Positions 32,860 through 41,246 of a stretch of 47,899 nt of DNA are shown piece by piece. Within the stretch, counting starts at the first letter, position 1; the number at the start of each line of letters is the position of its first letter. This DNA comes from JAQBGV01 sp032128395. GTDB taxonomy: Bacteria > Planctomycetota > UBA8108 > UBA1146. The stretch is taken from positions 1 through 47,899 of the forward strand of contig JAQBGV010000055.1 of the NCBI GenBank assembly GCA_032128395.1, written 5' to 3'. The notes below the pieces were generated by a model. That model ran no database searches. It saw only the letters and a list, made by a program, of their open reading frames with translations, and had not been told where the DNA came from. Made by a program: the position numbers and the translations under genes.

Positions 32860-35397
32860 GTGGCGACGGTGTGGCTCTCCATCTGGATCGATCGTCAGCG
32901 CGAGCGATCGGTCGAGGCGGTTCTCGCCGCCGACATCGATGAGCGGAACCGCCGTATCACCGATGACATCATGCACGTCGGCTCGTCCCTCGAGTACGTC
33001 GCGACCCTGCTCGACATTGAGCCCGATCTCGATCAGGCCGGATTCGCGAAGTTCGTGACCGCAGTGATCACGCTGGAGCCCGCGTTCATCGGCCTCGGTT
33101 GGAATCCCCGCGTCCGAGGTGCCGATCGCGAGACATTCGAGTCGGATGCGCGTCGTCGGCTCCATCGATCCGACTACCAGATCATCGAGCCCGACGGGAG
33201 CGGAAGGCCGGCCGGGGTCCGCCCGGAGTACGTCGCGGTGCTCCTCCTCGAGCCGCTCGAGCAGAACCGAGCGGCGCTCGGCCTCGATATCCTCGGGGAA
33301 CCGATCCGCCGGGCCGCCGTCGACCGCGCCCGGGATCTGCGGGAGATGTCCGCGACCGCGCCCCTTCGCCTCGTCCAGGTCCCCGATGATCCGCGCGGGT
33401 ACCTGGTCGCGTTTCCCCGCTACGACCAGAAGATGCGGATCGACACGATCGAGGAGCGCCGAGAGGCCTTCCTTGGAGTCGTCGTCGGAATTTTCAGGGT
33501 CGGGGACCTGATCGAGCGCGCTCTCGGAAGAGCTCGCACTGCCGACTACGAAATCGAGGTCATCGACGAGACCTCCCCCGGGCCGGTGGTCCTTCACCGC
33601 CACCTCGGCGACCCCGAGCATCCCCTTCCCCTCGACGCCGCTTCCTCCGGAGAGAGCATCCTGCAGTGGGCGGGACGGAACTGGCGTTTTCGATACATCG
33701 CGACCGAGGAACACTTGGCTTCGCTCCGCGGCAGACGGTTCCCGTGGACCGGACTCGCCGGGCTCGCGATCTCGATCCTCCTCGCCGGCACCACCGCAGT
33801 CGTCTCCGAGCGGTCCCGCCGAAGGGTCGCCGAAGAAGTGCTTCGGACGGACGAGGAGCGGTTCCGTCTGACGCTCGGGGCGATCTCGGACGGATGGTGG
33901 GACTGGGACCTCAGCACGGGGGAGATCACCCTCTCGCGGTCTTGTCTCGCGGCACTCGGGCTTGCGAGTGGGGACGAAGCCCACGGGCGAGATCTCATCG
34001 ATCGGCTTCTCCACCCCGGTGACGCCAAGGCTCGCCACGCCGCGATCGCGGATCACCTTGCGGGTCGCACCGGGGAGCATGCGCTCGAACTGCGGATGCG
34101 ACATGCAAACGGCGAGTATCGGTGGTTCCTCGAGCGCAGCAGTGTCGTCACCCGGGACGAGTCCGGCCGACCGATCCGGATGGTCGGCGCGATCGCAGAC
34201 ATCACCCGCCGCAAGATCGCCGAGCGGGATCGGTCGGAGTTCGAAGAGCGGATGCGCGAGACCCAGCGGCTGGAGAGCCTCGGACTGATCGCGGGTGGGG
34301 TCGCCCACGACTTCAACAATTGGCTGACGACGATCCGCAACAACATCGAGATCGCCCGCGGATCCACCCCCCGCGGCGAGGTCGAGCAAGCGCTCGCCGA
34401 GATCGATTCCGCGACGACCCGCGCCGCCGACCTGACCTCGCAGATGCTCGACTATGCGGGCAAGGGTCCCCCCAGGAGCGAGAAGATCGACCTGGGGCGG
34501 ATCGTCGCCGAAATGCGCGATCTCCTGCGTTCCGTCGTCCCGAAGGGGGTCCGGATCGAACACGAGCGCACCCTCGAGCCGGCGACGATCGTGGGGGACT
34601 CGGTTCAGATCGGGCAGGTGGTGATGAACCTGATCACCAACGCCTCCGATGCGCTCGGTGGGGCTGGAGTGGTGCAAATTCGCACCTCGGTGATCGAGGT
34701 GCCGGAGCCGCGCCCGACCGAGTCGCAGAGCGGTCGGAGCCTCCCGGTGGGTCGGTACTCGGTCCTCGAGGTCTCCGACCGGGGTTGCGGGATGCCCGCG
34801 GAAGTGCGCACACGGATCTTCGAACCCTTCTTCAGCACGAAAGAAACCGGGCGCGGGCTCGGGCTCGCCGGAGTGCAGGGGATCATCCGTCGTCACGATG
34901 GTTCGATCGAGGTCGACTCCTCGCCGGGACGGGGAACGACGATCACCATCTTCCTCCCGCACGGTGGAGCGATCACGGAAGATGACAACGGCACCGGTAG
35001 TACGACTCACAAGAGAGAGCCCGCGGGCGCCCCGCGGATTCGTCGGGTGCTCATCATCGACGACGAGGTGGGAGTGCGCGATAGCTTGGCGAAGATCATG
35101 CGCCGCGAGGGACACACCGTCTCGGCCGCGGCGACCGGTCTCGACGGGATCGAACTCCTGCGAACGACCCCGGACTCGATCCAAGTCGCCGTGATCGACA
35201 TGACGATGCCGGGCCTCAACGGCGTGGCCACCTTCCAAGAGCTGCGCGCGATCCAACCCGACCTCGAGGGGGTGATCATCAGCGGATACACCGAGGCGGA
35301 GATCGGCACGCTCCCCGAAGGGATCATCGGGTTTCTCCAGAAGCCTTTCCGCACGGAGGAGCTCCTCGCCCTGGTCGGGGGAGAGCGCGCCCGATAA
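32860..35397 (+). CDS. Hybrid sensor histidine kinase (CHASE-PAS-HisKA-HATPase-REC)
   Basis: 845 residues from GTG 32860. An N-terminal helix, a CHASE-type extracytoplasmic domain (about 40-270, FIGLGWNPRV) and a second helix (about 295-315) lead to a PAS domain (about 330-450). The phospho-acceptor H483 is in AGGVAHDFNN, and the ATPase has NLITNASDAL, DRGCGMP and GRGLGLAGV. A receiver domain ends the protein, with phosphorylatable D780 in AVIDMTMPG and a conserved Lys in LQKPF. The start is uncertain. The hydrophobic helix clearly extends upstream in frame (WLGVLILGIVATVWL), but no ATG, GTG or TTG exists between the stop at 32800 and 32860. A CTG at 32818 would suit, or a base is missing near 32800, where AGGAAGG is followed by a TTG in another frame. 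No output regulator adjoins. Confidence 0.88.
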   Translation: MATVWLSIWIDRQRERSVEAVLAADIDERNRRITDDIMHVGSSLEYVATLLDIEPDLDQAGFAKFVTAVITLEPAFIGLGWNPRVRGADRETFESDARRRLHRSDYQIIEPDGSGRPAGVRPEYVAVLLLEPLEQNRAALGLDILGEPIRRAAVDRARDLREMSATAPLRLVQVPDDPRGYLVAFPRYDQKMRIDTIEERREAFLGVVVGIFRVGDLIERALGRARTADYEIEVIDETSPGPVVLHRHLGDPEHPLPLDAASSGESILQWAGRNWRFRYIATEEHLASLRGRRFPWTGLAGLAISILLAGTTAVVSERSRRRVAEEVLRTDEERFRLTLGAISDGWWDWDLSTGEITLSRSCLAALGLASGDEAHGRDLIDRLLHPGDAKARHAAIADHLAGRTGEHALELRMRHANGEYRWFLERSSVVTRDESGRPIRMVGAIADITRRKIAERDRSEFEERMRETQRLESLGLIAGGVAHDFNNWLTTIRNNIEIARGSTPRGEVEQALAEIDSATTRAADLTSQMLDYAGKGPPRSEKIDLGRIVAEMRDLLRSVVPKGVRIEHERTLEPATIVGDSVQIGQVVMNLITNASDALGGAGVVQIRTSVIEVPEPRPTESQSGRSLPVGRYSVLEVSDRGCGMPAEVRTRIFEPFFSTKETGRGLGLAGVQGIIRRHDGSIEVDSSPGRGTTITIFLPHGGAITEDDNGTGSTTHKREPAGAPRIRRVLIIDDEVGVRDSLAKIMRREGHTVSAAATGLDGIELLRTTPDSIQVAVIDMTMPGLNGVATFQELRAIQPDLEGVIISGYTEAEIGTLPEGIIGFLQKPFRTEELLALVGGERAR

Positions 35398-35464
35398 CAG
35401 AGTGCCGAGTCGTCCTACGACGGTTCCGAGGTAGAATTCGCGGTCGAGAGAGAGGAGCAGTGAG

Positions 35465-37051
35465 ATGCGACCAGACGGACCGATTCTGCTCCTGGTACTC
35501 GTACTCGCGACTGCGGTGGGTGCGCAGAACCCGGCTCTCGACCGAGACACCGACGGCGACGGCCTGTCCGACTTCCACGAAGAGCACAAGTATCTCACCG
35601 ATCCGCAGCAGAAGGATTCGGACGGCGATGGCATCGCGGATGGCGAGTGGCGGGAGCGACGGGAGTATCAGTACACGGTGCGGAGCGTGGTGCAGGTGAT
35701 GAAGCCGGTGACGGTGGAGTTCCTGAACGACGACTACCAGGACGTGCGCGTGCTCGATGACACCGAGACCTACGTCGAACTCGAGGTGATCCACTACCCG
35801 TTCAATCGAGTGGCATCGGCGATCGAAGGGGACAGCGCCTGGCGGCGAACCGCGCGGAAGATGGAGAAGTGGACCCGGCCAGGGCCCACCGCGGACTGGA
35901 CCCCCGCGCTCCAGCGTGAGATCGCAGAATCACTGAAGAAGGAGGGGATCGATCTCGCGAAACTCGACGACCGGGAGCTCGTCGAACGCATCGCCCCCTG
36001 GCTCCTCCGCCGCGCCGAGTCGCACGACGGCTTCTCGACCTTCATCACCGCTTTCGACGAGAAGGGTCGCCCGTCGGTGCCCGATGATCTCGCGGAGGCT
36101 GCGGAGAGAGGGGAACAGGAGAACGGACTCACCCCCGAGCAGCAGTGGGAGCGGGAGATCTCCGCGAGCGGGATGTTCGAGCACCAGACGCGGGGGAGTT
36201 GCACTTCTTCATCGATCTACTTGAACGGCTGCCTGCGGGCGGTCGGAATCCCGACTCGAACGATTCTCTGTATCCCGGTGATCGATACCTCGGACGAGCG
36301 CGAAATGGAGATGGTGCGCTCCGGCTTGTCGCACCACAGGGTGCAGTCGATCGTCCTCGAAGCGCTCACTCCGCTCGGGCGGAGTTGGACGTCGCACACC
36401 TTCAACGAGGTCTTCGTCGGCGGCAGGTGGCGTCGGCTCAACTACGAGAAACTCGGCCAAGAGATCCTCGACCCGCAATTCCTGGGCTTGATGACGCACA
36501 TCGCGACTTTCTCCGACTGGGCGGACGCGCGGATGTGGGAAACGGTCGGTCGACGCCAGACGCTGGGGGTGCGGGGCGATGTCTTCGGAGGTTCGAACCC
36601 GTACTCGACCATCGCGCTGCGCGACGAGTTCGGGCCGCACTGCACCACGGTGGAGAACTCGCCCCGCGAGGCGGAGTCGCTCTCGATATCGAGTGTCCAC
36701 TGGACCGATGCGAAGGAGCTTCCGCCGGACATCCTCGAGGGACTCGAGAAGAGCAAACGCTTCGGTCTGCTGGCCTGCGTGAGCGATCCCGGCGGCTCCG
36801 GTCGCTTCCGCCGACTCCTCGAGGAGTCCGACCCGCGAGTTTTCCTCGAGGCGGAGGGCCACCCGACGTTGGGGGTCGCGTTCGACTCCGGGTGTTGGTG
36901 GCTGAAGAACGACCGCGCGTGGATCTACCTCCCGTTCGGCGCGGCGGACCGGCGCGATCTCGCGCCGAACGTCGAGTACCGGGTCCGGGCCCGAAACGAC
37001 GGGAGGCCGTGCCGATGGCAGCTTCCGGAGGACCTGCGGATCTCGAGGTAG
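35465..37051 (+). CDS. Exported transglutaminase-like protein with calcium-binding repeats
   Basis: 528 residues. A purine-rich GAGAGAGAGGAG stretch precedes ATG 35465. After a signal peptide (ILLLVLVLATAVGAQ) come two thrombospondin type-3-like calcium loops (DRDTDGDGLSDFHEEH, DSDGDGIADGEW). The core is transglutaminase-like: the Cys in RGSCTSSSIYLNGCLRAVGI, followed by VGIPTRTI, the His in SHTFNEVFVGGRW, and a late Asn/Asp (RRLNYEKLG). This is the Cys-His-Asp arrangement of bacterial transglutaminase-like peptidases and cross-linkers. The C-terminus is beta-rich with no family seen. It probably acts outside the cytoplasm on proteins or peptides; substrate unknown. It lies 67 bases after the histidine kinase. 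Confidence 0.85.
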   Translation: MRPDGPILLLVLVLATAVGAQNPALDRDTDGDGLSDFHEEHKYLTDPQQKDSDGDGIADGEWRERREYQYTVRSVVQVMKPVTVEFLNDDYQDVRVLDDTETYVELEVIHYPFNRVASAIEGDSAWRRTARKMEKWTRPGPTADWTPALQREIAESLKKEGIDLAKLDDRELVERIAPWLLRRAESHDGFSTFITAFDEKGRPSVPDDLAEAAERGEQENGLTPEQQWEREISASGMFEHQTRGSCTSSSIYLNGCLRAVGIPTRTILCIPVIDTSDEREMEMVRSGLSHHRVQSIVLEALTPLGRSWTSHTFNEVFVGGRWRRLNYEKLGQEILDPQFLGLMTHIATFSDWADARMWETVGRRQTLGVRGDVFGGSNPYSTIALRDEFGPHCTTVENSPREAESLSISSVHWTDAKELPPDILEGLEKSKRFGLLACVSDPGGSGRFRRLLEESDPRVFLEAEGHPTLGVAFDSGCWWLKNDRAWIYLPFGAADRRDLAPNVEYRVRARNDGRPCRWQLPEDLRISR

Positions 37052-37052
37052 A

Positions 37053-37077
37053 ACTGGCACCGCTGTGCGGAGCCAGT
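37053..37077. terminator. Bidirectional terminator hairpin
   Basis: ACTGGC (37053-37058) pairs with GCCAGT (37072-37077), and CCGC with GCGG inside it across a single A-A mismatch, around a TGT loop. It lies in the 31-base gap between the convergent transglutaminase-like and anti-sigma genes. Confidence 0.7.
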
Positions 37078-37082
37078 CCCCA

Positions 37083-38354
37083 TCAATCGCGCGCGCGCGC
37101 CTCGAACCACTGCTTCCGCCACTCGGCGAGCGCCTTCTCCTTCTCCTCGGGGCTGATCTTCCCGAACCAGAACTTGCGATCGGGGACCGGGTCGACCCCC
37201 GTCGCCATCGCGAGCGCCTCGAGCACTGGTTCGAGCAGCTGCCGCTCGATTCGAAGAGGGAGTTCGAAGAGCGGCTCCACCTGACCGTCTGCGAGTTTGC
37301 GGGACGACAACACTCCTCGTAGCGCCAGCGCGAGCCGCTGCCGCGCCGGAGACCCTGGTTGCTTCGTGGGAGCGAGCAGAGCATCGCGCACGACCGGGAG
37401 CGCCGCCTGGCCGAGAATCCCTACGATCGATTTGAGAGCCAGCGGCCCTGCGTCGTCATCCTCGAGAGAAGCGAGGTGGCCGACGACCAATTCCTCGAGC
37501 GCGCCTCCGGAGAGGGCCGGCAAGGGGATCGCATCGATCGCCCACGCGAGCTCGACGATCGCGTGCGGGTCGGAGTACGGTTCCCGCCGCATCTTCCCGC
37601 CGAGGGTGACCGCCATCCCACCGGCGAGCTCTAGGACCTCACCGTCTTCGAACCGCACCACCCCGCCCCCTTCGAGCGAACGGATGATCACGAAGCGGTC
37701 GCGACCCTCGATCGAGAACGAGCCGTTCCCCTCGACCGACGCCCCGCCGATCTCGATGGGGAGCGCGCGTTTTCCGCGCACCCAGACGTGGCCGCCGAGA
37801 AGTTTCGATCCCGCCCCATCGATCTCGAGCGAAGAATTCGCGGCGACGAACACCTCCGCTCCGAGGGGATCGCGGAGGGCGGCGGGACGGTCGGAAAGCG
37901 TGCTGAACTCTCCGGAGCCAGCGAGCTCCGACTCGAGCGTCACCTTGATCTTGCCCATCCTCCCATCCGGGACCCAGAGCCCCGAGCCCTCGTCGCTCGT
38001 CACCACCCACGGGGCGGTTCCCGACGGGGGCAGCGGGAGGAGGCGAACCGCGAGGAGGAGCGCGGCAGCGAGTCCGATCACCCCGATCCACGTGCGGCGG
38101 GGGATCACAGAAGCGCCAGGACGCAGTGGAATCGTCTTCGTCCGCGCGAGGACCGCGGCGGCGATCGCATCGTCCGACGCCGCGAGCGGAGCCAGAGCAT
38201 GCTCTAGCGTTCGATCGAGCGCAGCGAACGCCTCGTACTCCTCGGTGAGCTCGAGGTCGACCGCGAGCTCCGCTTCGAGGGTCACGCGTTCGGGAGCAGC
38301 GAGTTCCCCGTCGAGGAGGGCGATCAAGCGCTCGCGCTGACTCTCATCGATCAT
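37083..38354 (-). CDS. FecR-like anti-sigma factor with extended C-terminus
   Basis: 423 residues. The start ATG (38354) overlaps the stop of the sigma gene as ATGA. The N-terminus (ALLDGELAAPERVTLEAELA...EEYEAFAALD) is the cytoplasmic anti-sigma domain of the RseA/zinc-less ASD kind. One membrane helix follows (about 86-104, IGVIGLAAALLLAVRLL). The extracytoplasmic part has a FecR-type beta domain (LRDPLGAEVFVAANSSLEID, LLGGHVWVRGKRALPIEIGG), then a helical region of about 150 residues not seen in FecR proteins. It would hold the partner sigma factor at the membrane until an envelope signal arrives. Confidence 0.8.
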   Translation of the reverse strand: MIDESQRERLIALLDGELAAPERVTLEAELAVDLELTEEYEAFAALDRTLEHALAPLAASDDAIAAAVLARTKTIPLRPGASVIPRRTWIGVIGLAAALLLAVRLLPLPPSGTAPWVVTSDEGSGLWVPDGRMGKIKVTLESELAGSGEFSTLSDRPAALRDPLGAEVFVAANSSLEIDGAGSKLLGGHVWVRGKRALPIEIGGASVEGNGSFSIEGRDRFVIIRSLEGGGVVRFEDGEVLELAGGMAVTLGGKMRREPYSDPHAIVELAWAIDAIPLPALSGGALEELVVGHLASLEDDDAGPLALKSIVGILGQAALPVVRDALLAPTKQPGSPARQRLALALRGVLSSRKLADGQVEPLFELPLRIERQLLEPVLEALAMATGVDPVPDRKFWFGKISPEEKEKALAEWRKQWFEARARD

Positions 38355-38911
38355 CGGTCCTCCTCCCTTCGCGCGACCAGACGCTCCCTCAGCTGATTCC
38401 GTGCCCGGGTGAGCCGCCGGTTCACCGCGGCGGAAGTGATCCCCAGGCGCTCTCCGATCTCGGCGTACCCGAGGCGCGCCACGTAGAAGAGGTGGAGTGC
38501 TTCCCGGAGCGCCTCCGGAAGGCCACCGATCGCCAGCCACAGTTCTGGGTGATCGAGATCGGTCTCCTCTTCCCGCGCGGCCGGCTCGGCGACCGTCTCG
38601 AGCGAGGCAGTCCGTGGCGGCTTTCGCCGGATCCGATCGACGGCGAGGTGGCGGGCGATCCCGCGCAGCCACGCTCCGAAACGCTCGGGGTCGCGGAGCG
38701 AGCCGACCCCCTCGACCCCGCGCAGGAGCGCCTCCTGCACCAAGTCGTCGAGGTCGGGACTCGGCCCGAGAAGCGCGAGGACGCAGGCGCGGACCGAACC
38801 GACATGACGACGTACCAGGAGCGCCAGGGCGGCTCGATCGCCCCCCTGTGCCCGGAGCACCAGGTCGCCGTCGCTCCCATCCGCCACCGGTCGACTCTCC
38901 CTCCGTCCCAT
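38351..38911 (-). CDS. ECF sigma factor
   Basis: 186 residues. Region 2 is seen as LVRRHVGSVRACVLALLGPSPDLDDLVQEALLR followed by FGAWLRGIARHLAVDRIRR, and region 4 as LPEALREALHLFYVARLGYAEIGERLGITSAAVNRRLTRAR. ATG at 38911. It is coupled to the FecR-like anti-sigma gene by ATGA overlap. Group: typical ECF with an RpoE-like region 4. The 261-base gap before the divergent YdjY gene holds an inverted repeat that may take part in control. Confidence 0.92.
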   Translation of the reverse strand: MGRRESRPVADGSDGDLVLRAQGGDRAALALLVRRHVGSVRACVLALLGPSPDLDDLVQEALLRGVEGVGSLRDPERFGAWLRGIARHLAVDRIRRKPPRTASLETVAEPAAREEETDLDHPELWLAIGGLPEALREALHLFYVARLGYAEIGERLGITSAAVNRRLTRARNQLRERLVARREEDR

Positions 38912-38951
38912 CCCGGGTCGCCGGGGGTGGGAGATCCAATACCGCGAAAGG

Positions 38952-38976
38952 GGGAACGGGTGCTAGGACCGTTCCC
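38952..38976. promoter_or_regulatory. 8-bp inverted repeat in the divergent sigma/YdjY gap
   Basis: GGGAACGG (38952-38959) and CCGTTCCC (38969-38976) with a nine-base spacer, about 40-65 bases upstream of the sigma start. It includes GGAAC, the usual -35 core for many ECF sigma factors, on both strands. It could be an autoregulated promoter or an operator; no matching -10 could be fixed. The rest of the gap shows nothing clear. Confidence 0.35.
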
Positions 38977-39172
38977 GCGAGCGGTCGTATCCGTGGGAAC
39001 CGGCTCCGCACGGCGGTGCCTGTTCCATCTTCCTCGCCACTTCCGTCCTAGGCACTACCCCGACCCCCGCGGCGTCCCCCCTCCACGCCGCCCTCTCCCG
39101 CTCGGGTCGTTGGACATCGATCAGGGCGCGTGGGACCATAGCCGATCGACCTCGACCCCCGACAGGAAGCCC

Positions 39173-39988
39173 ATGCCGACGATCTCCCCCCTCCTTCCGG
39201 TGCTCATCGCGATCCTCCTCGGAGGCGCGGTCGACGAAGTCGACGGTCCCTCCCCCAAGGAGGTGCGCCCGGGGTTCGTAGAGGTCGGATCGGTGCGCTA
39301 TCACCCGGAGCGGGGCGAGGTCGAAGCGACCGGCTGGTTCAACCTGCGCGGCGGCTTCATCGAGTTCCTCGCCTGCATCCCCGGAGTGAAGTCGCACGAA
39401 GCGCTCGTCTCTCTCGACTGCGACCCGATCGACCTCAAGGCCGCGATCCTCCTCCTGGGCGTGACCGAAGGAGACCGGCCGGAATCCGAGGGGGACCTCG
39501 GCCCGATCGCGGGCGATCGTCTCATGGTCCGATTCCGCTACGCCTTCGAGTACGAGGACGGCACGAAAGTGCTGCGCGACATCCGAGCCGAGGACGTGAT
39601 CATCAACGCGCCGCTCGAAAAGGAGATGGCGCGCTCGGGATTCGTCTTCACCGGCTCGACCTTCATCGAAGACCCGGAAGTCGAACCGGAGGAGGGCAAG
39701 ATAGCGCCGGAGGTATTCGCACCGACGGTGCTCGGCCAGCTCATCGCGCTGAGCCACCGCCCCTATGCGATCCTCGACAATCCGATGGCACTGCCGTACC
39801 GAGACGGGGACTACTTCGCGTACACGGAAATGCTCCCGCTCCTCTCCCGCGATGAGCCGACTCCCGTCGCGCTCGTCTTCCGTCGCCCCCGACCGGGGGA
39901 GATCGACCCCAAGGCGACCCGCATGGAATTGCCCCCGCTCGAGGAGAAGCCGTCCGCGGGATCTCCCGAAGGAGGAGAAGACAAATGA
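39173..39988 (+). CDS. YdjY-domain exported protein
   Basis: 271 residues. AGGAAG precedes ATG 39173. A short signal (LLPVLIAILLGGAVDE) leads to a YdjY domain: VRYHPERGEVEATGWFNLRG, FIEFLACIPGVKSHEALVSL, PIDLKAAILLLGVTEGDR. The FLAC.PG.K.HEALV pattern is the family signature, common and multiplied in Planctomycetota. The function is unknown; the domain binds something in the envelope. The C-terminal part mentions no enzyme motif and ends in a Pro/Glu-rich tail. The stop overlaps the start of the toroid gene as ATGA, so the two proteins are made together. Confidence 0.85.
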   Translation: MPTISPLLPVLIAILLGGAVDEVDGPSPKEVRPGFVEVGSVRYHPERGEVEATGWFNLRGGFIEFLACIPGVKSHEALVSLDCDPIDLKAAILLLGVTEGDRPESEGDLGPIAGDRLMVRFRYAFEYEDGTKVLRDIRAEDVIINAPLEKEMARSGFVFTGSTFIEDPEVEPEEGKIAPEVFAPTVLGQLIALSHRPYAILDNPMALPYRDGDYFAYTEMLPLLSRDEPTPVALVFRRPRPGEIDPKATRMELPPLEEKPSAGSPEGGEDK

Positions 39989-41244
39989 ATCGAAGCGACT
40001 GGTTCGGTCGCGTGACCTCGCTCGCGTGGATCCTCGCCTTCTCGACCGCAGTTCCCCTCGACGCCCAGGATGCCCCCGCGACCCCGACCCAGAGATCGGC
40101 CCAAGAAAAACCAGCAGAGCAGCCAGCAGCGCCGCGCGCACTCCGCAAGGAAGCCGTGAAGGCCCAGATCGACCTCGGCGCAAATTGGCTGATCGACCAT
40201 CAACGCAAGGACGACAGCGGCAGCTTCGGCACCTTCGCCGGCGACGCCGGCATCACCGCCCTCGTTCTCCACGCCCTCGCCACCTGCCCGCGCGCGTATC
40301 GCGAGGAGGACGGACCGTTCATCTCGAAGGCGGTCGAGTACCTCTTCTCACAAAAGAGAGAAGGGGGCGGGATCTACGAGGAGGGGCAGGGCCTGCGAAA
40401 CTACAAGAGCTCGATGGCGCTCCTCGCGCTCGACGCACTCGACCAGAAGCGCACCCCGAAGTACGCAGGAGAGATCGCCGCGCTGCGCGAGTTCATCGCG
40501 GGACTGCAGTGCGCGGAAGACTCGGAGCCTGCGTACGACCCGGTGACCAACCGGCGCGCCTACGGCGGGATCGGCTACGGCGGCGATCGTCGCCCCGACC
40601 TCTCGAACACGCAGATGGCTCTCGAGGCGCTCCAAGCCGCCGAACTCGCCGACGACAGCGAGGTCTTCCGCCGGGTCCGGCTCTTCCTCGCCCGATGCCA
40701 GAACCAAGCCAAGACGAACGATTTCCTCGATGGAACCGAGCATCGCTCGACCGAGGACGGGGGCTTCTACTACTATCCCGGTGAGTCGAAAGCGGGGAAC
40801 GTCGAGAACCCGGACGGATCGGTGAGCTTCACATCCTACGGCAGCATGACCTACGCCGGGGTGAAGTCGCTGATCCACGCCGGCCTCGCGAAGGACGATC
40901 CCCGGGTGACCGCCGCGGTCGCCTGGATCCGTGAGAACTTCACCGTGGAGGAGAACCCCGGCATGGCAACGCCGGTGAACCCGGAGCGCGGCCAGATGGG
41001 GGTTTTCTACTACTACGCGGTGATGGCGCGGACGCTCGAGGTGCTCGGCGAGCCGGTCATCACCGATGCGAACGGCAAGGAGCACCGCTGGGCCGCCGAA
41101 CTCGCGGCGGAACTGATGGCCCGTCAGCGCCCCGATGGCTCTTGGGTGAACGAAGTCGACCGTTGGTGGGAGGGGGACCCGGTGCTCGTCACCGCCTATG
41201 CGGTCCAGACCCTCTCGATCTGTGCCCGCAACTTGAAGGAGTAG
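39985..41244 (+). CDS. Exported terpenoid-cyclase-like toroid repeat protein
   Basis: 419 residues. A signal peptide (VTSLAWILAFSTAVPLDAQ) precedes five or six alpha/alpha repeats of the squalene-cyclase/prenyltransferase kind: VKAQIDLGANWLIDHQRKDD, GDAGITALVLHALATCP, AVEYLFSQKREGGGIYEEG, LSNTQMALEALQAAEL, MTYAGVKSLIHAGLAKDDPR and RQRPDGSWVNEVDRWWEGDP. No catalytic DxDD or DDxD is visible, so it is more likely a binding scaffold than a cyclase. It shares the fold with the C-terminus of the ExbBD-linked fusion protein. It is coupled to the upstream YdjY gene by ATGA overlap and followed 2 bases later by the DUF1015 gene. Confidence 0.8.
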   Translation: MNRSDWFGRVTSLAWILAFSTAVPLDAQDAPATPTQRSAQEKPAEQPAAPRALRKEAVKAQIDLGANWLIDHQRKDDSGSFGTFAGDAGITALVLHALATCPRAYREEDGPFISKAVEYLFSQKREGGGIYEEGQGLRNYKSSMALLALDALDQKRTPKYAGEIAALREFIAGLQCAEDSEPAYDPVTNRRAYGGIGYGGDRRPDLSNTQMALEALQAAELADDSEVFRRVRLFLARCQNQAKTNDFLDGTEHRSTEDGGFYYYPGESKAGNVENPDGSVSFTSYGSMTYAGVKSLIHAGLAKDDPRVTAAVAWIRENFTVEENPGMATPVNPERGQMGVFYYYAVMARTLEVLGEPVITDANGKEHRWAAELAAELMARQRPDGSWVNEVDRWWEGDPVLVTAYAVQTLSICARNLKE

Positions 41245-41246
41245 GT

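Noticed and set aside
32662..35634. Antisense open frame of 990 codons across the histidine kinase
   Set aside because: The plus strand shows complete kinase and receiver motifs; the reverse has none.
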